A DNA stretch of 36,387 nucleotides, taken from Baaleninema simplex PCC 7105 (GTDB lineage: Bacteria; Cyanobacteriota; Cyanobacteriia; Cyanobacteriales; Geitlerinemataceae). The notes beneath the pieces are model-generated. The model did no database searches. It was not told where the DNA came from and saw only the letters and a program-made list of their open reading frames with translations. The DNA lies in NCBI RefSeq assembly GCF_000332355.1, contig NZ_KB235959.1:95499-131885 (forward strand), given 5' to 3'. Positions 17,272 to 28,100 of this stretch are shown one piece after another (positions within the stretch are counted from its first letter, which is position 1; every line of letters begins with the position of its first letter). The translations under genes and the position numbers were made by a program.

Positions 17272-18332
17272 TTTTGTTTGCACAGATCTTTTTCACTACT
17301 AGTTGTACAAGAAATGGCGAAAAGTTGGTATCCTTTTATAAAAGCAACATCAAACTCAAATCTTTCTCGCCATGTTTTTTGAGAATCCCTGACATGAAAT
17401 GACATCATACTTTCTTTGATGCCAAACTTATTCTGAATCTCCTTGACTTGCTGTAAGACATAACTCTCTAGCCAGGTTCCATCGAGCCATTCACAAACAT
17501 GAGTTAAGCTATCAAACCCCTTTTGCTTCGTAATATTAAGTTGGAGATTCTCTGTAGAGGTATCGAGGTTCTCTCGTAGAATCTTCTTGATAGATTTTGA
17601 TAAACCATTTAAGCGAATGCGAATGGGGGGGGTACAGTTGAGGTCGTCTTCTTCTTTCCATTTAAAGCCAACTTTAGTTTTCTCTTTAGTTAGAGGATGA
17701 AGTTTCTGGCCGCACCAATTTCGCCATTCCTTTTTAAGTTTTTCATTACGATGAAACTCAGCAAACTTAGCTTCGATCTCAGGCAAAACAGGTTCTGAAC
17801 GAGGAGGTTTATTATCAAGCCACTCGTTATTATTGTGTAGTTTAAAAAGAGTTTCTAAGTTTAAAGGTGGATCGAGGGTTACATCAAATTGTAAAGGTTG
17901 ATTACCTTCTCGGTCAATCCACATCTTAAGTGTGCGTGAGTCGAGATAGCTAAAAACAGCATCAGCATCGGTATTGCATTCTTGAATAGTTCGATATGCA
18001 TGAACTGCCATCGCTTTTGTGCCACCTGTATAGTTCAAACCCAACGTTTGTGTGTTGGGCAACTTTAAGCATTTTTTTTGAATTTTCTTGTGTATTTCGT
18101 ATGCGTTAGATCCATCATTTTCTAAATAAACTTCACAAGTTTTAATATTGTGTTGTTGAAGAACATTCCTGTTCTTTAGGCAGTTTTTTTGACTTTTGGT
18201 TTGGTTGGTAAATACAAGATAAACTGTGCCACTTTCATTCAAAAGCGTTCTGGCAGCAACATAATTCGGTAAAGGATTTTCACCGATCAGCAAAAACAGA
18301 TTATCAACTTTGTAGTCATCCAAATTTTTCAT
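17250..18332 (-). pseudogene. 5' part of a CARF-domain nuclease gene (Card1/Can2-like, DUF1887) truncated by a MITE
   Basis: The family is a cyclic-oligoadenylate-activated nuclease, the downstream effector of Cas10 signalling. The CARF domain shows LFLLIGENPLPNYVAA and the ligand-binding LNYTGGTKAMAV (T102-K106). The nuclease domain starts with GTWLESYVLQQV and FEFDVAFIKGYQLFAISCTT, then CKQK at the insertion point, after which MITE codons give ALRSLG and a stop. Removing the MITE plus one target copy (129 bp) joins CKQK to LFEAHLRARQLGG and gives a 425-residue protein of normal family length. ATG 18332 is preferred over an upstream TTG because MKNLDDYKVDN leads straight into the CARF strand and GAGAGA lies upstream. 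It is the first gene of the operon. Confidence 0.85.
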
Positions 18333-18673
18333 GTATCTCTCGCTCTCTCTAACGATCCCCAAACAATAATTTAAGACTTCAAATCTCTTTGAGTACTTTA
18401 TCTTACCCTGAGATAAGATCGATCGATAGTTAAATATTTATATTATTTTTTTACAGAAGTTAACACAGGATTTACAACTTGATAACAATTTATCGAGAAA
18501 TCGATCGCTTCATTAATTCTCACACCTATTCCAACACCATTAGGGGGAATGTCTAGCACGAACACCCACTCCTACTATCTGTCAAGTCAGTCTAAATCTC
18601 ACTATTATCAATACGCTGTCAGCACTTCCCCTAAACTACTGTTCAGCTTAGTAATTTGAGTAATACCATTTTC
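18333..18673 (-). promoter_or_regulatory. AT-rich leader upstream of the CRISPR effector operon
   Basis: This is about 340 bp without a gene. On the minus strand it holds AT-rich TATA-like sequence around 18436-18455 and an inverted repeat TTATCT-7-AGATAA at 18398-18416, between that and the first gene. It is the only space available for the operon promoter, but no box is clear enough to assign. No CRISPR repeats are present. Confidence 0.4.
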
Positions 18674-18853
18674 CTAAATCCTCGATTTAGTGACAGGTGG
18701 GCAATGTCCACCTTGCCCCATCCCCGGACTTCCGTAAAACGCTGCGTGTGCGCGTTTGGCGATTTGGTCGAAGGCGATGTTGACTTCTAACTCCCGTCCG
18801 ACAAAATACTCCGGTCGAACCGGGCCGCCGACAAAAAACGGATTCGATGCCAT
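18674..18853 (-). pseudogene. Truncated 5' copy of the small AAA ATPase gene
   Basis: 18716-18853 repeats 8030-8167 with one visible difference over 138 bp. It encodes the first 46 residues of the ATPase (MASNPFFVGG to GSPGMG) and breaks off inside Walker A. It then runs into unrelated codons and stops at 18674. It lies just outside the upstream end of the CRISPR operon. Together with the RTX_A stump at the other end it marks the edges of a disrupted duplication. Confidence 0.85.
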
Positions 18854-19024
18854 TTCTGTCCCCAGTGAGTCGAGATTTACCCCCGAGGCTTTCCAGAAAT
18901 TCTAACACGGGTGTATTTTATCGATTCGAGATTCGTACGATCGCCGACGGGTATCCGAAGGTTTTCAAAGTAGACGAACGAGACATTCACTTACAGGACA
19001 ATTTCAATAGAAGCATTGTGACTT

Positions 19025-19942
19025 CTACTTAATGCCAATCACAGTCATTCCACGAAATAGCAACGGTGTATTCGCGACTAGCTTTCTAAGTGAATAGGGA
19101 GACACTTCAAGGATAGTCTCGACAGTTTTTAAAAGCATATTCATAGATTCATTGAGATGTAGTTTTAAAAACATTTTATTTTTGTTCTTTATCCAAAAAA
19201 CATCCCGAAATCCTGCTTGCAAAAAGATACTGCGAAGTTCGGTTAAAGTATATTCCTTTAAATGAAAGCCCGTGGCAACTTTGTCAAAGTATTTAGAAAT
19301 ATCGTGAGGACCAGACAAACGATTGGGTGTGATGCAAATATAAATACCGTCAGGTGCTAAGGCACGATAGATATTTTTGAGCTGATCGAGTGCGTCCTCT
19401 GGGTGTAGATGTTCCATTAATTGATGGCTATAAGCAACATCAACGCTGTTTTCGGGAACTGGAACGCTACGACCGTCAGAAATAATGAATTCAAAGTTGT
19501 GGGGGAACTGTAAATTTTTGGTAATTTCTTTTGAGACATCGACAGCATAAACCTGAGTAGCTTGTTTGGCAACCTCAAGAGATAAGCTACAGTCTCCGGG
19601 GCCGAGTTCTAAGTAGGTCGTTTCAGGCGTTAAAAACCGTTTCAATAACGACATTCTTCGATCGATAATCCATTTTTGGACATCTGGAGAGGTCGCCCGT
19701 GTAATTTGAGGGTGATCGGTAACTTGTTGGTAAAGTTCGTTGTAAAGTTGTGTGTATAGATATTGCCGTTCTTGAAAAGCGGAGTTTTTCAAGCGTTGAG
19801 CGAGTTCTTTTTCAATTTGATAGTGTCTCTCAATTTCGGAAATACTTCTGGATATATGTTTTGTTTTTTTCACGTCTTTAGTTAACACTCGATTTATGTA
19901 ATTTGTAGTTTGTTCGTATTCTGAATTCATTTTATTTTGCAT
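19025..19942 (-). CDS. Class I SAM-dependent methyltransferase (Methyltransf_11 type)
   Basis: A 305-residue protein. The Rossmann core shows motif I YLELGPGDCSLSLEVAK (about 120-136), acidic strand 2 VYAVDVSKE, FEFIISDGRSVPVPENSVDVAYS, LMEHLHPEDALDQL and RALAPDGIYICITPN. The N-terminal 110 residues are helical and charged. The substrate is unknown; the LMEHLHPED pattern is common in small-molecule or glycan-modifying enzymes. ATG 19942 is used; ATG 19930 is an alternative, and neither has a convincing ribosome site. It stands alone between the AAA fragment and the RTX_B terminator and is not obviously part of the CRISPR operon. It was probably carried in with one of the rearrangements. Confidence 0.8.
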   Translation of the reverse strand: MQNKMNSEYEQTTNYINRVLTKDVKKTKHISRSISEIERHYQIEKELAQRLKNSAFQERQYLYTQLYNELYQQVTDHPQITRATSPDVQKWIIDRRMSLLKRFLTPETTYLELGPGDCSLSLEVAKQATQVYAVDVSKEITKNLQFPHNFEFIISDGRSVPVPENSVDVAYSHQLMEHLHPEDALDQLKNIYRALAPDGIYICITPNRLSGPHDISKYFDKVATGFHLKEYTLTELRSIFLQAGFRDVFWIKNKNKMFLKLHLNESMNMLLKTVETILEVSPYSLRKLVANTPLLFRGMTVIGIK

Positions 19943-20606
19943 GAATTTTGTGTAATTTATTAGATTTCTTTTGTTTTGTACAATGCAAAACTGAAAATTC
20001 GTAGACTTACAGTTTTACGAAGTTCGGATTGAAAAACAAGGGTGCATCTCACTTTTGTAAAATATGAGTTTGCGGTAGGTTGGACTTCGGCTTCGCTCAG
20101 CCCATGGGTGGAGAGATAGCGAAACCCAACAACAGCTCAATTCAGTGTAGAGACTCCGATCTGATAAATTTACATTTTTGAGATGCACCCAACAACAATC
20201 ATCAATTTTGCTTGTAAAACATGATTGTTATATGAAGTTCAGAAAGCAAGACTTTGGGTTTCGACCTCAAACAGCGTTTTACAGTACTGACTTGCGTACT
20301 GATTACGAGTCGCCCATCGAATTTTTATTTTTATTTTTTTGATTTACCCAAATTTGACTCTCAAAAAAAGCAAGCCAAAATCAAAAAATGAGATGCACCA
20401 AACTAAGAGTTTTTCTATCTTCACAAACTATTACTGTTGTGAAAGAAAATCTCGAGTCTTAAAATCGACGTATCTAATTTGCGTCGAGATAATGAAAATT
20501 TGGAAGCCACAGCCTCCGTTGCGAAAGAAGAAAAATAATTTACTGGCATTGTTTGGAACGATTATAGCACCGAGAAGTTTATTCGTGTTTTCGATCGCAT
20601 AAACTT
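19943..20606. other. Noncoding stretch between the methyltransferase and RTX_B
   Basis: About 660 bp, AT-rich, without a convincing gene; an 87-codon frame at 20339-20602 has no recognisable motif. It holds a MITE at 20040-20190 and a solitary TGAGATGCACC end near 20389-20399 that resembles the same MITE terminus. The rest shows nothing assignable. Confidence 0.6.
20040..20190. mobile_element. 151-bp MITE with GGGTGCATCTCA ends
   Basis: The inverted ends are GGGTGCATCTCACTTTTGTAA and TTTACATTTTTGAGATGCACCC. The flanking AACAA on both sides is a possible 5-bp target duplication. The outer bases GGGTGCATC also begin the ends of the ISKra4-family element at 31040-32222, so that family may mobilise it. 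The interior carries a GTTGG...CCCAAC palindromic segment. Confidence 0.65.
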
Positions 20607-20607
20607 T

Positions 20608-20635
20608 AAAAACCCCTGCCGTTACGACAGGGGTT
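20608..20635 (-). terminator. Rho-independent terminator of RTX_B
   Basis: On the minus strand AACCCCTG pairs with CAGGGGTT (20611-20635), followed by a short U-run. It lies 33 bp past the stop at 20669, and stem and distance are the same as at 8246-8270. Confidence 0.8.
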
Positions 20636-20767
20636 GAAGGTTAAAGACTCGGGTTCCTCAGACAGAGTCTACACCACACTGACAAAATCCGTGGCTTCAA
20701 TGAGTGATGCATCGACGTTTTGCAGTAAGACCGAGGTGTTTTCGTTGAATTCGATGAGTGCGCCGCC

Positions 20768-22105
20768 CTTAGTGGTGCAGAAAACTCAGAAGGGTCATAG
20801 GGATTGACAAAAAGCAGCCGTTCTGGAGAGAAGAGAAAATCAAGCGGTAGAAACCCGAGCGAACTCAAGGCGGAGTTGCAGATGTCGTCGCTTGCGCCTC
20901 GAGGCACAAGCCGTAGGAGGATTGCACCTGGGTAGAGGTGTTAAGAGAGGATAGCCCAAGCCGAGATAAAGGCGACGCTGAATCTCGCGCAACCCCAGTT
21001 GTAGAAAGCTCAAACCGCGCTGACTGTGCCAATCGAGGCGCTTTCGTTGCCCGTGAAACATCACCACAAGAGCCAGATGCACTGCCAGTAGATAGGCCAG
21101 AGCCAGTAACATCAGCAACCGACTCAGAGCCTCTGCCGAACGCAGGCGAGAACGCAATAAATCGAAAGCTGCCGATTTGTAGTCTTTGAAAAGGGGTTCG
21201 ATGGCACCAAAGCGTTGGCCGTATTCCGAGAAGGTTTGAAGAGAGGGGTCTTTGTCCGTGACCAACGACCCGGCTTCCCCCGCCTGAGACAGGTTGGCCA
21301 GGGCCAGATGACAAGGAATCTCGTCGCGAACTGTAACATGGCGGTAGAAGCGAGCTTCCTCCTTAGGGGGCAGCAGTTGGGAGACCGGATAACGCCGACC
21401 GTTCTTCAAAGACACCAGCAAGTCCGATTGAGTGCGAATACACCAATGCCATTGATGCTGCTGACACCAATCCATTAGAGCCAGATGCTCGAAACCTCGG
21501 TCTGCCAGCAAAGTGACCGTACAGTCCGAGGGAAGAACTTCTCGAGCTGACTCTAACACCGGACGGTAGGCTTCAAAGGAGACGCTGGCGCTGGCATGTT
21601 CGATGACCTCTTGAGCTAGAGGAATCGAGCGTCCTCCCCAGACGAGACTCACCTCCATCAGACAGTATTGATTCCAGAACAGGCTGGTATCTAAGGCCAG
21701 AGTCACCTCCATGCCCTTCCATCGAGACAGCCACACTTTCATGACTTGTTGAAAGTAGTCTTGAGAGGTCACCGCCGGATTGTTTAGGAGGTACTCCAAG
21801 CGAGCCATGTGACTGCGCCCCTGACAATTTCGGTGGCCTAGATAGGGTAGCCAGTGACTTAGGCAGGCACTTCCCGATTGCAAGATGGCGGCTACCACTT
21901 CCGAGACTCCTCGTAAATGTCGTTGGTCTTTGGGCTTAACCCATTGACTTAGCTGGTCTTCAAGTTGACGATAGAGATGAGGGGTCATGATGCTGATGTG
22001 CTAGTTGAGGAACTCGAACATCGCATCTGACCCCTCTTTTTGTCTACCCCCTTTTTCTCAAATCCACTCCCTCTCTCACTTTCAGGAGTTTTCTGCACCA
22101 CCAAG
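20768..22105 (-). mobile_element. IS4-family insertion sequence, 1338 bp, complete
   Basis: The ends are CTTAGTGGTGCAGAAAACTC and, inverted, CTTGGTGGTGCAGAAAACTC: 20 bp with one mismatch. It is flanked by the 10-bp duplication GTGCGCCGCC (20758-20767 and 22106-22115). A single transposase gene fills it. It cuts off the last 32 residues and stop of RTX_B and replaces them with WCRKLLK-type readthrough codons. Confidence 0.9.
20840..21988 (-). CDS. IS4-family transposase (DDE)
   Basis: A 382-residue protein that looks intact. The catalytic residues fit the IS4 pattern: first Asp in TLALDTSLFW, second in VTLLADRGFEHL, and the Y-R-E-K box in YGQRFGAIEPLFKDYKSAAFDL (Glu in AIEPLF). The N-terminal helical domain (MTPHLYRQLEDQL, GHRNCQGRSHMARLEYLL) is usual for the family. 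It is probably active, and its terminal repeats match the 202-bp MITE in RTX_A. Confidence 0.9.
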   Translation of the reverse strand: MTPHLYRQLEDQLSQWVKPKDQRHLRGVSEVVAAILQSGSACLSHWLPYLGHRNCQGRSHMARLEYLLNNPAVTSQDYFQQVMKVWLSRWKGMEVTLALDTSLFWNQYCLMEVSLVWGGRSIPLAQEVIEHASASVSFEAYRPVLESAREVLPSDCTVTLLADRGFEHLALMDWCQQHQWHWCIRTQSDLLVSLKNGRRYPVSQLLPPKEEARFYRHVTVRDEIPCHLALANLSQAGEAGSLVTDKDPSLQTFSEYGQRFGAIEPLFKDYKSAAFDLLRSRLRSAEALSRLLMLLALAYLLAVHLALVVMFHGQRKRLDWHSQRGLSFLQLGLREIQRRLYLGLGYPLLTPLPRCNPPTACASRRKRRHLQLRLEFARVSTA

Positions 22106-25100
22106 GTGCGCCGCCTGCGACGTTCGTGGCGATCGCAGTCCGCGACTGAACCTCAGCCAACAACTCTTGCGGAAGGGCGATCGCATCGATACCATCTTTG
22201 AAGTCGGCCACGATGTCGTTACCGCTATTTTTCCCGAAGCGGAAGCGGTTGACCCCTTCACCGCCAACGAGTAGGTCGTCACCCATATCGCCAGAGAGGG
22301 TATCGTCACCGACTTGACCGTACAGTACATCGTTATCCTGTCCGCCGCCGAGGTAATCGTTGCCCTCGCCGCCTTCGACGATATCGTCCTGCTTGTTGCC
22401 GAAAACGTAATCGTCGCCGAGTCCGCCAACAACCTTATCGTTCTGCATTCCTGCCGCTAAGGTGTCGTTCCCCTCACCCCCGACGAGAAGGTCTTCCTGT
22501 TTGTTACCGAAGAGGATATCGTTACCCGCATCCCCTTGCAGGTTGTCGATCCCTCCCCCACCAACGAGAATATCGTCGTCCTCGCCGCCGAAGATCAGGT
22601 CGTCGCCGTCGCTACCGTCGATGAGGTCGTCGCCAGCATCGCCGTAAACCTCATCGTTGTCTTGTCCGGCGTCGATAAAGTCGTTTCCATCGCCGCCGTA
22701 AAGCGTATCGACACCGGTATCGCCTCGGAGTAAATCGTCACCCGCTTCACCGAGGATACTGTCGTTCCCTTCGCCGCCGGAGAAGTTGTCGTCTCCGTCG
22801 CCAGCTTCGATAACGTCGTTACCTTCGTTCCCAGACCCGAAGTCGTCGCCGTCGCCGCCTTGCAGAATGTCTTCGTTTTCTCCCCCTTGCAGGAGGTCGT
22901 TACCTTCTCCCCCTTGCAGGATATCGTTACCTTCGCGTCCGTAAAGTTGGTCGTCGCCGCCGTTGCCTTGCAGGAGGTCGTTTCCAGCGAAGCCGTCAAT
23001 CCAATCGTTGAGGTCGCCTCCGGTGAGGGTATCGTCGCCGTCGGTGCCTTCGAGGATGTTTTCGATGAGACTGGAGCTGTTGAGAGCGTCGAGGTTGAAT
23101 TCCATCAGGCGATCGAACAAGCTGATGTCGATTTCACCGGACGCCACCGACTGCAACAGTTGCGCTTGGACGCCTTGCAAGATAACTTGGCGATCGATAA
23201 TGCCCAACCGAGACGCTTCTAAATCTCCCGATTCTGCCGCTTCTGCCACCAATTCGTCGATGTCGGTGTTGCCCTGTGCGACAATTTGCGCCATCGCACT
23301 GACTAAATTGCCGGACAAGCCAGAAGCAGTGGAACGCAACAGGGTTTCGATAATTTCGACGTTACCCATGTCTGCCAGGGATTGCCCGGAATAGAGAATG
23401 TCGAGGAATTTCGTCACCACCAAGTCTTCGGCGTTTTCAACCCCCAAACCGATCGCAATGTCGGCCACTTGCGTCAGCGTGGCGTTGATCTGCACTTGTT
23501 TGGCGTAAACTTGCAAGCCGATCGCATTTCCGGATTCCATCGCTTCAAACGGATCGAAGCTGCCGAGATCGACGTTGGGTAAGTCGAAGGCATCGAGAAC
23601 GCGATCGGCTGCTCCTTCAGAGTCGGGAATCGGCGTGGCGTTACCGAGGAGAACTGCCCAAGGATCGACGGCGATGTTGTAATAGCTAGAGTCGATCGCA
23701 TCCAGGGCAATATTGGACACAATGGCTTCTCGGACTTCTTCGATGGGGGTAGAGGAGGCTTCGACAATGGCCTGGTTGCGGGTTTGGATGTCCGTCACCA
23801 CCTCGGTAATATCTGCACCGGAACCGATCGCACTGGCGGCGTTGGAAATTAACGCGGTAATCTGTGCGGTATCCGTGAGGTTGAGCGAACCGCCAGACTG
23901 AACGAGTTGACCGACTTGCGCCAGTAACGCATTTGCTGCTGCGTTGCGATCGCCTTCTCCTTGCAGTGCGTTCGACCCCAGAATCAACAGGTTTTGCAAT
24001 TGACCCTGTGCCACCAGAACCGTGACGCCAGTGCGATCGCCCTCTTCAATGGCAACGAAGGGATTTCCTTCTTGTAAATCGAACCCAGAGGGCAGACTGA
24101 AAGACCGTTTGAGTTGCGCTTCAATGGCGTCGAGATCCGGTTGCGCCATTCGCAACGCCAACATTGTCAGTGGCGAGGCCACCGTCCATTCCGGAGCCGT
24201 GAAGAACGGGAACCGTTGTTTATCGAAGGTGTCGGTATCCGTGCCGTTTTCCACGACGATTTGACCTTCCCGCAAGTCAATTTCGCCGTCGCCGTTGACA
24301 TCGAACAAATCGAGGGGAATCTCGAGGTTGTAATCTCCTTCTCCGAAGGTAATCGTCGACGGTTCGAGGTCGTCCTGTACGCCGTTAAAGTTGGCATCGA
24401 AGAAAACATCTGCCCCTTCAATGAGACCGTCGAACGCCGTCCCAACGCTGACACCATCTTTCCCAACTGAGAATTTAAACAGATCGGTTCGGGGGAGTTT
24501 CAGTTTATAGAGATCCTTAGACCAAGTATCGGTATTCCAAAAATCAGGAACGCTCGGATAGCTGATTTCAAATTTCAGGGTTGCCGATCCCGATGCAGAG
24601 ACTTTACCACTGGCACTAATCAATCGATTGAGAGAATCAATTTGCGGCAAAACTTCGGAGTAGAAACGAACTTTTCCGTCACCGTTGGGATCGGCGAGAT
24701 CGACTCTTAAATTTCCACCCAAGCCACCCTTCCCAGAAACCGAAAGAAGCGATCCGGCTTCTAAGCCAATATCGAGATTGAGATTCGTGTAGAGTTCGTT
24801 AACATCCTTTCCAGTTCCGTCTGGGTTAGCGCGATCGCTCACAAAAAATCCATCGAGAACCAAATCCGCTTGTTCGGGATCGAAATCGGTCGCAGCCCAT
24901 TTGAACAAGCCCCAGGTATCGAAGCCGAAACCCATCCCCGCACGCAAGTCGAAATCTGCTTCGACGTTCGCTTCAAATTTCCCGACACTACTGAAGAGAG
25001 CTTCCACCCAGTCGGGGATGAAGTCCAAAAAGGAGGTAAAGATGGAGGTCTTGGTATCGAGGGAACCACTCGCTTCGATTTTGGGAGTTTCTAAAGTTGC

Positions 25101-28100
25101 CAGTGTGACATCTTCCTTGCCGAGAATCAGATAAAGTCCCTGAATTGGATCGGTTAAAACCGGGAATTTAATCGATTTCTTATTGCTGAATTGAGAAATA
25201 TCGAAACTACCCGAAACCTCCGGCAAATTCACCGACCCCAAATTCAAACTCGGTGAGGGAATACGCGGCAGATTCAAATCGGGCAAACTGAGATCGAGTT
25301 CGGGAAGCTCGGGGGCTAAGATTTGGAACGAGCCGAAGTTAAAGAAGCCCGTGGGTAAGTTGGCAACCAAGTCGGGGAATCGCAAGAAGTCCTGAATTCC
25401 CAATTTGAAATCGCCCAAATTTACATTAATATCCGCAATCCCTTCGAGGAAGTTTTCAAAGTTGAAGGGAGTGACATCAATACCACCGATGCGACCGATA
25501 TCGAAGGTATCGAACAGATCGCCGATGGGATCGGGGACGATATTTAGATCGAGCAAGTCAGCGAAGAATTCGAGGGGTTCGAGGAAAGGACCGATGCCTT
25601 CAAAAATGGGTAAGACGAAATCGCCAATGCTGCTCACGTCGATGCCGAAGTTGTTAAAGGCAACGTTGGGAATGGCTTGTAACGGTTGCAGGCTGTCGCT
25701 GTCGCGATCGTAGGTTAACGCTCCCCAGTCAGCATCGAGAGCGAATAGGAAACGGGGAATCGGTGCGTCGCGCAAGCCGGGAATCGCCGTATCGAGGTTG
25801 AGTCCCAGGTTGTGAGTGCCGGTGAAGTTACCGTTGGCCAGTTCTTTCTGGCTGGCATTTTCCAGTAACTCAGTCAGCGTCAGGCGGTTACCGTCGTCGG
25901 GTTTGTCGGTGGTGAGGATCGTGCCTTCGGTGGGTTCTTCGTAAGCACCGCTACCGTCGAGATCGAAGCGACCGAATATCGGTAACGCGGGGAAGGAACC
26001 GTTATCTTGCTGTTCGACGAGGGGTTCGATCGCATCCCAAGACCCGTTATTGTTGGCGTCGAGGAAGCGAATTTGGTTGATGTCGTCGAGGTCGGTCAGC
26101 GAGAGGTTGTAATCGATATCGATCGCCGTAGGATTGGTGGTGTCGTTTGTGGCTTTCCCGCCTAACAATCCCGCTCCACCTTCTGCCTTAAAACCGCTGG
26201 ATGGGTTGACATCGAAAGTCGTGTTGAACTGGGTTTTGTCAGAATCAATGTAGAACCCGAAGTTTTCGTGCCAACCCAGTCCGAAGGTGAGATCGGCGGT
26301 GAAGCTGCCATCGAAGTCGCCGTCGAGGTCGAATTTGAGTTCGTCGAGTCCGAGGTTGGGGTTGATGGGAGTTTTGAAGGTATCGCGGTACGCCATGCCA
26401 ATATCGAAGGTGATTTCTTCGAGATCGACGTTTTCTTGAATCGTCAGATCGACATCGATACCCGCTTCCTCGAAACTCTCCTGTAAAGCGTTGACGATGG
26501 TATTGCTGGCGGTGGTGGCATCGGTTGCGCCGAGCTCCGCCAAGTCTGCCAGCAGGCGTTCTTTGAATAAGAACAGGTCGGGAACCAACGTTTCGACAGG
26601 ATCGGCTAGGAAGGGGAAGGTTTGCGATCGCAAGTTCTCGACAAACATCGTCTCGAAGCGATCGATAACCACCTCCAAACCGTCCGCCGTCTCGCTTCCA
26701 ACGAGTTGGCGATCGGCCACTTCGATAACTAACGGTGGCGGTGCAGGAATCGTATCGGTTAAACCACCCGTCGGATCGTATTTGGGATCGGCACTGGTGA
26801 CGGTAAAGCCGAGATCGACGAGTTCGGTGGCTTCAAACTCCGCGTCCTGTTTGGCGAAGATGGGAATGCTGAAGATGGTGTTCCACTCCGACGGTGTCAC
26901 CACTAAATCGGGAATCGGTTCGAGTTCGGTTCCCGTGTCGAAGGCGATCGTGACATCGGAAATCGGCTGACTGTTGAAGATGACTTCAATGAAGTCGGGG
27001 TTATCCGAACCTTCGATGACGTAGTTGCGCGACCCGGTTTGTTGAATCGTCAAGCCGACGAAGTCGTCTTCGGTGATGTTGACGGGGACGTCGTCGAGAA
27101 TCCACCCGTCGTATTTGGGATCGGCACTGGTGACGGTTTGTTGGAAGGTGGCACTGCGATCGTCGTCGTCGATGTCGTCGTTGATGAGTGTGACATCGAC
27201 GGTTTGGGGGATATTCCACTCGCTCGGCTCGAATACCAGGGGATCGATCGCCTCTAAATTCGAGGTTCCGTCGATCGTAATGTCCACCGTCACAAGTTCG
27301 ACGGGTTCGCTGGTGAGGACGATGGTATAACTGTCGTCGATCGATCCTTCCGTTATGTCCGTTGTACCGCCGCTTTGCGTCAGCGTCATTCCCGCTTCGT
27401 CATCTTCGGTGACGGCCACTTCGATGTCGTCGAGAACCCAACCGTCATAGTTACTGTCGGCACTGCTGACAGTATGAGTCAGGGTCGTGGTGCGATCGTC
27501 TCGATCGATAAAGTCGTCGTCCACCATCACGTTGACGGTTTGCGGCGAACTCCAATTCGAGGCGGTGAACACCAACGGCGCGATCGCCTCCAACCCGGAA
27601 TCGCTGGCTTGGTTCACCGTCACCGTCACGTCGTCCGTCGGTTGGCTTTCCAACACCACGGTATAACTGTCCGTCACCGACCCTTCCGTGACGCGGGTAC
27701 TGAATCCCGTTTCCGCCATCACCATTCCCGGTTCGTCGTCGTCGATGAGTTCGACGGTGACACTATCGATCGCCATTCCGTCGTAGTTGCCATCGGCACT
27801 GCTGACACTGTGCGCGACGACCTGAGTGCGATCGCCGTCGGAAACGTCGTTGTTCGCCATCGACAACTGCACCGTTTGCGGTACGTTCCAGTTGTTGGCA
27901 TCGAAGGTGACGCTGGTAACGTTCGGCGTGACCTCCCCCGTGGTGTCGATGTCGATGATGACGGGGTCGCTCGGTTGGCTCGTCAGTTCCAGGGTGTAGC
28001 TGTCCCCGGAAACGTTTTCCCGCACCCGGCTGGCGTTGCCACTTTCGCGAACCCGCACCCCGGCGATGTCGTCGTCGAAGATGCTGACAGTTTGGCTGGC

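Noticed and set aside
18847-19032. 61-codon plus-strand ORF
   Set aside because: It begins antisense to the AAA fragment and shows no recognisable family; too short to support.
20339-20602. 87-codon plus-strand ORF
   Set aside because: AT-rich, Lys-rich composition, no motif, and located among MITE ends.
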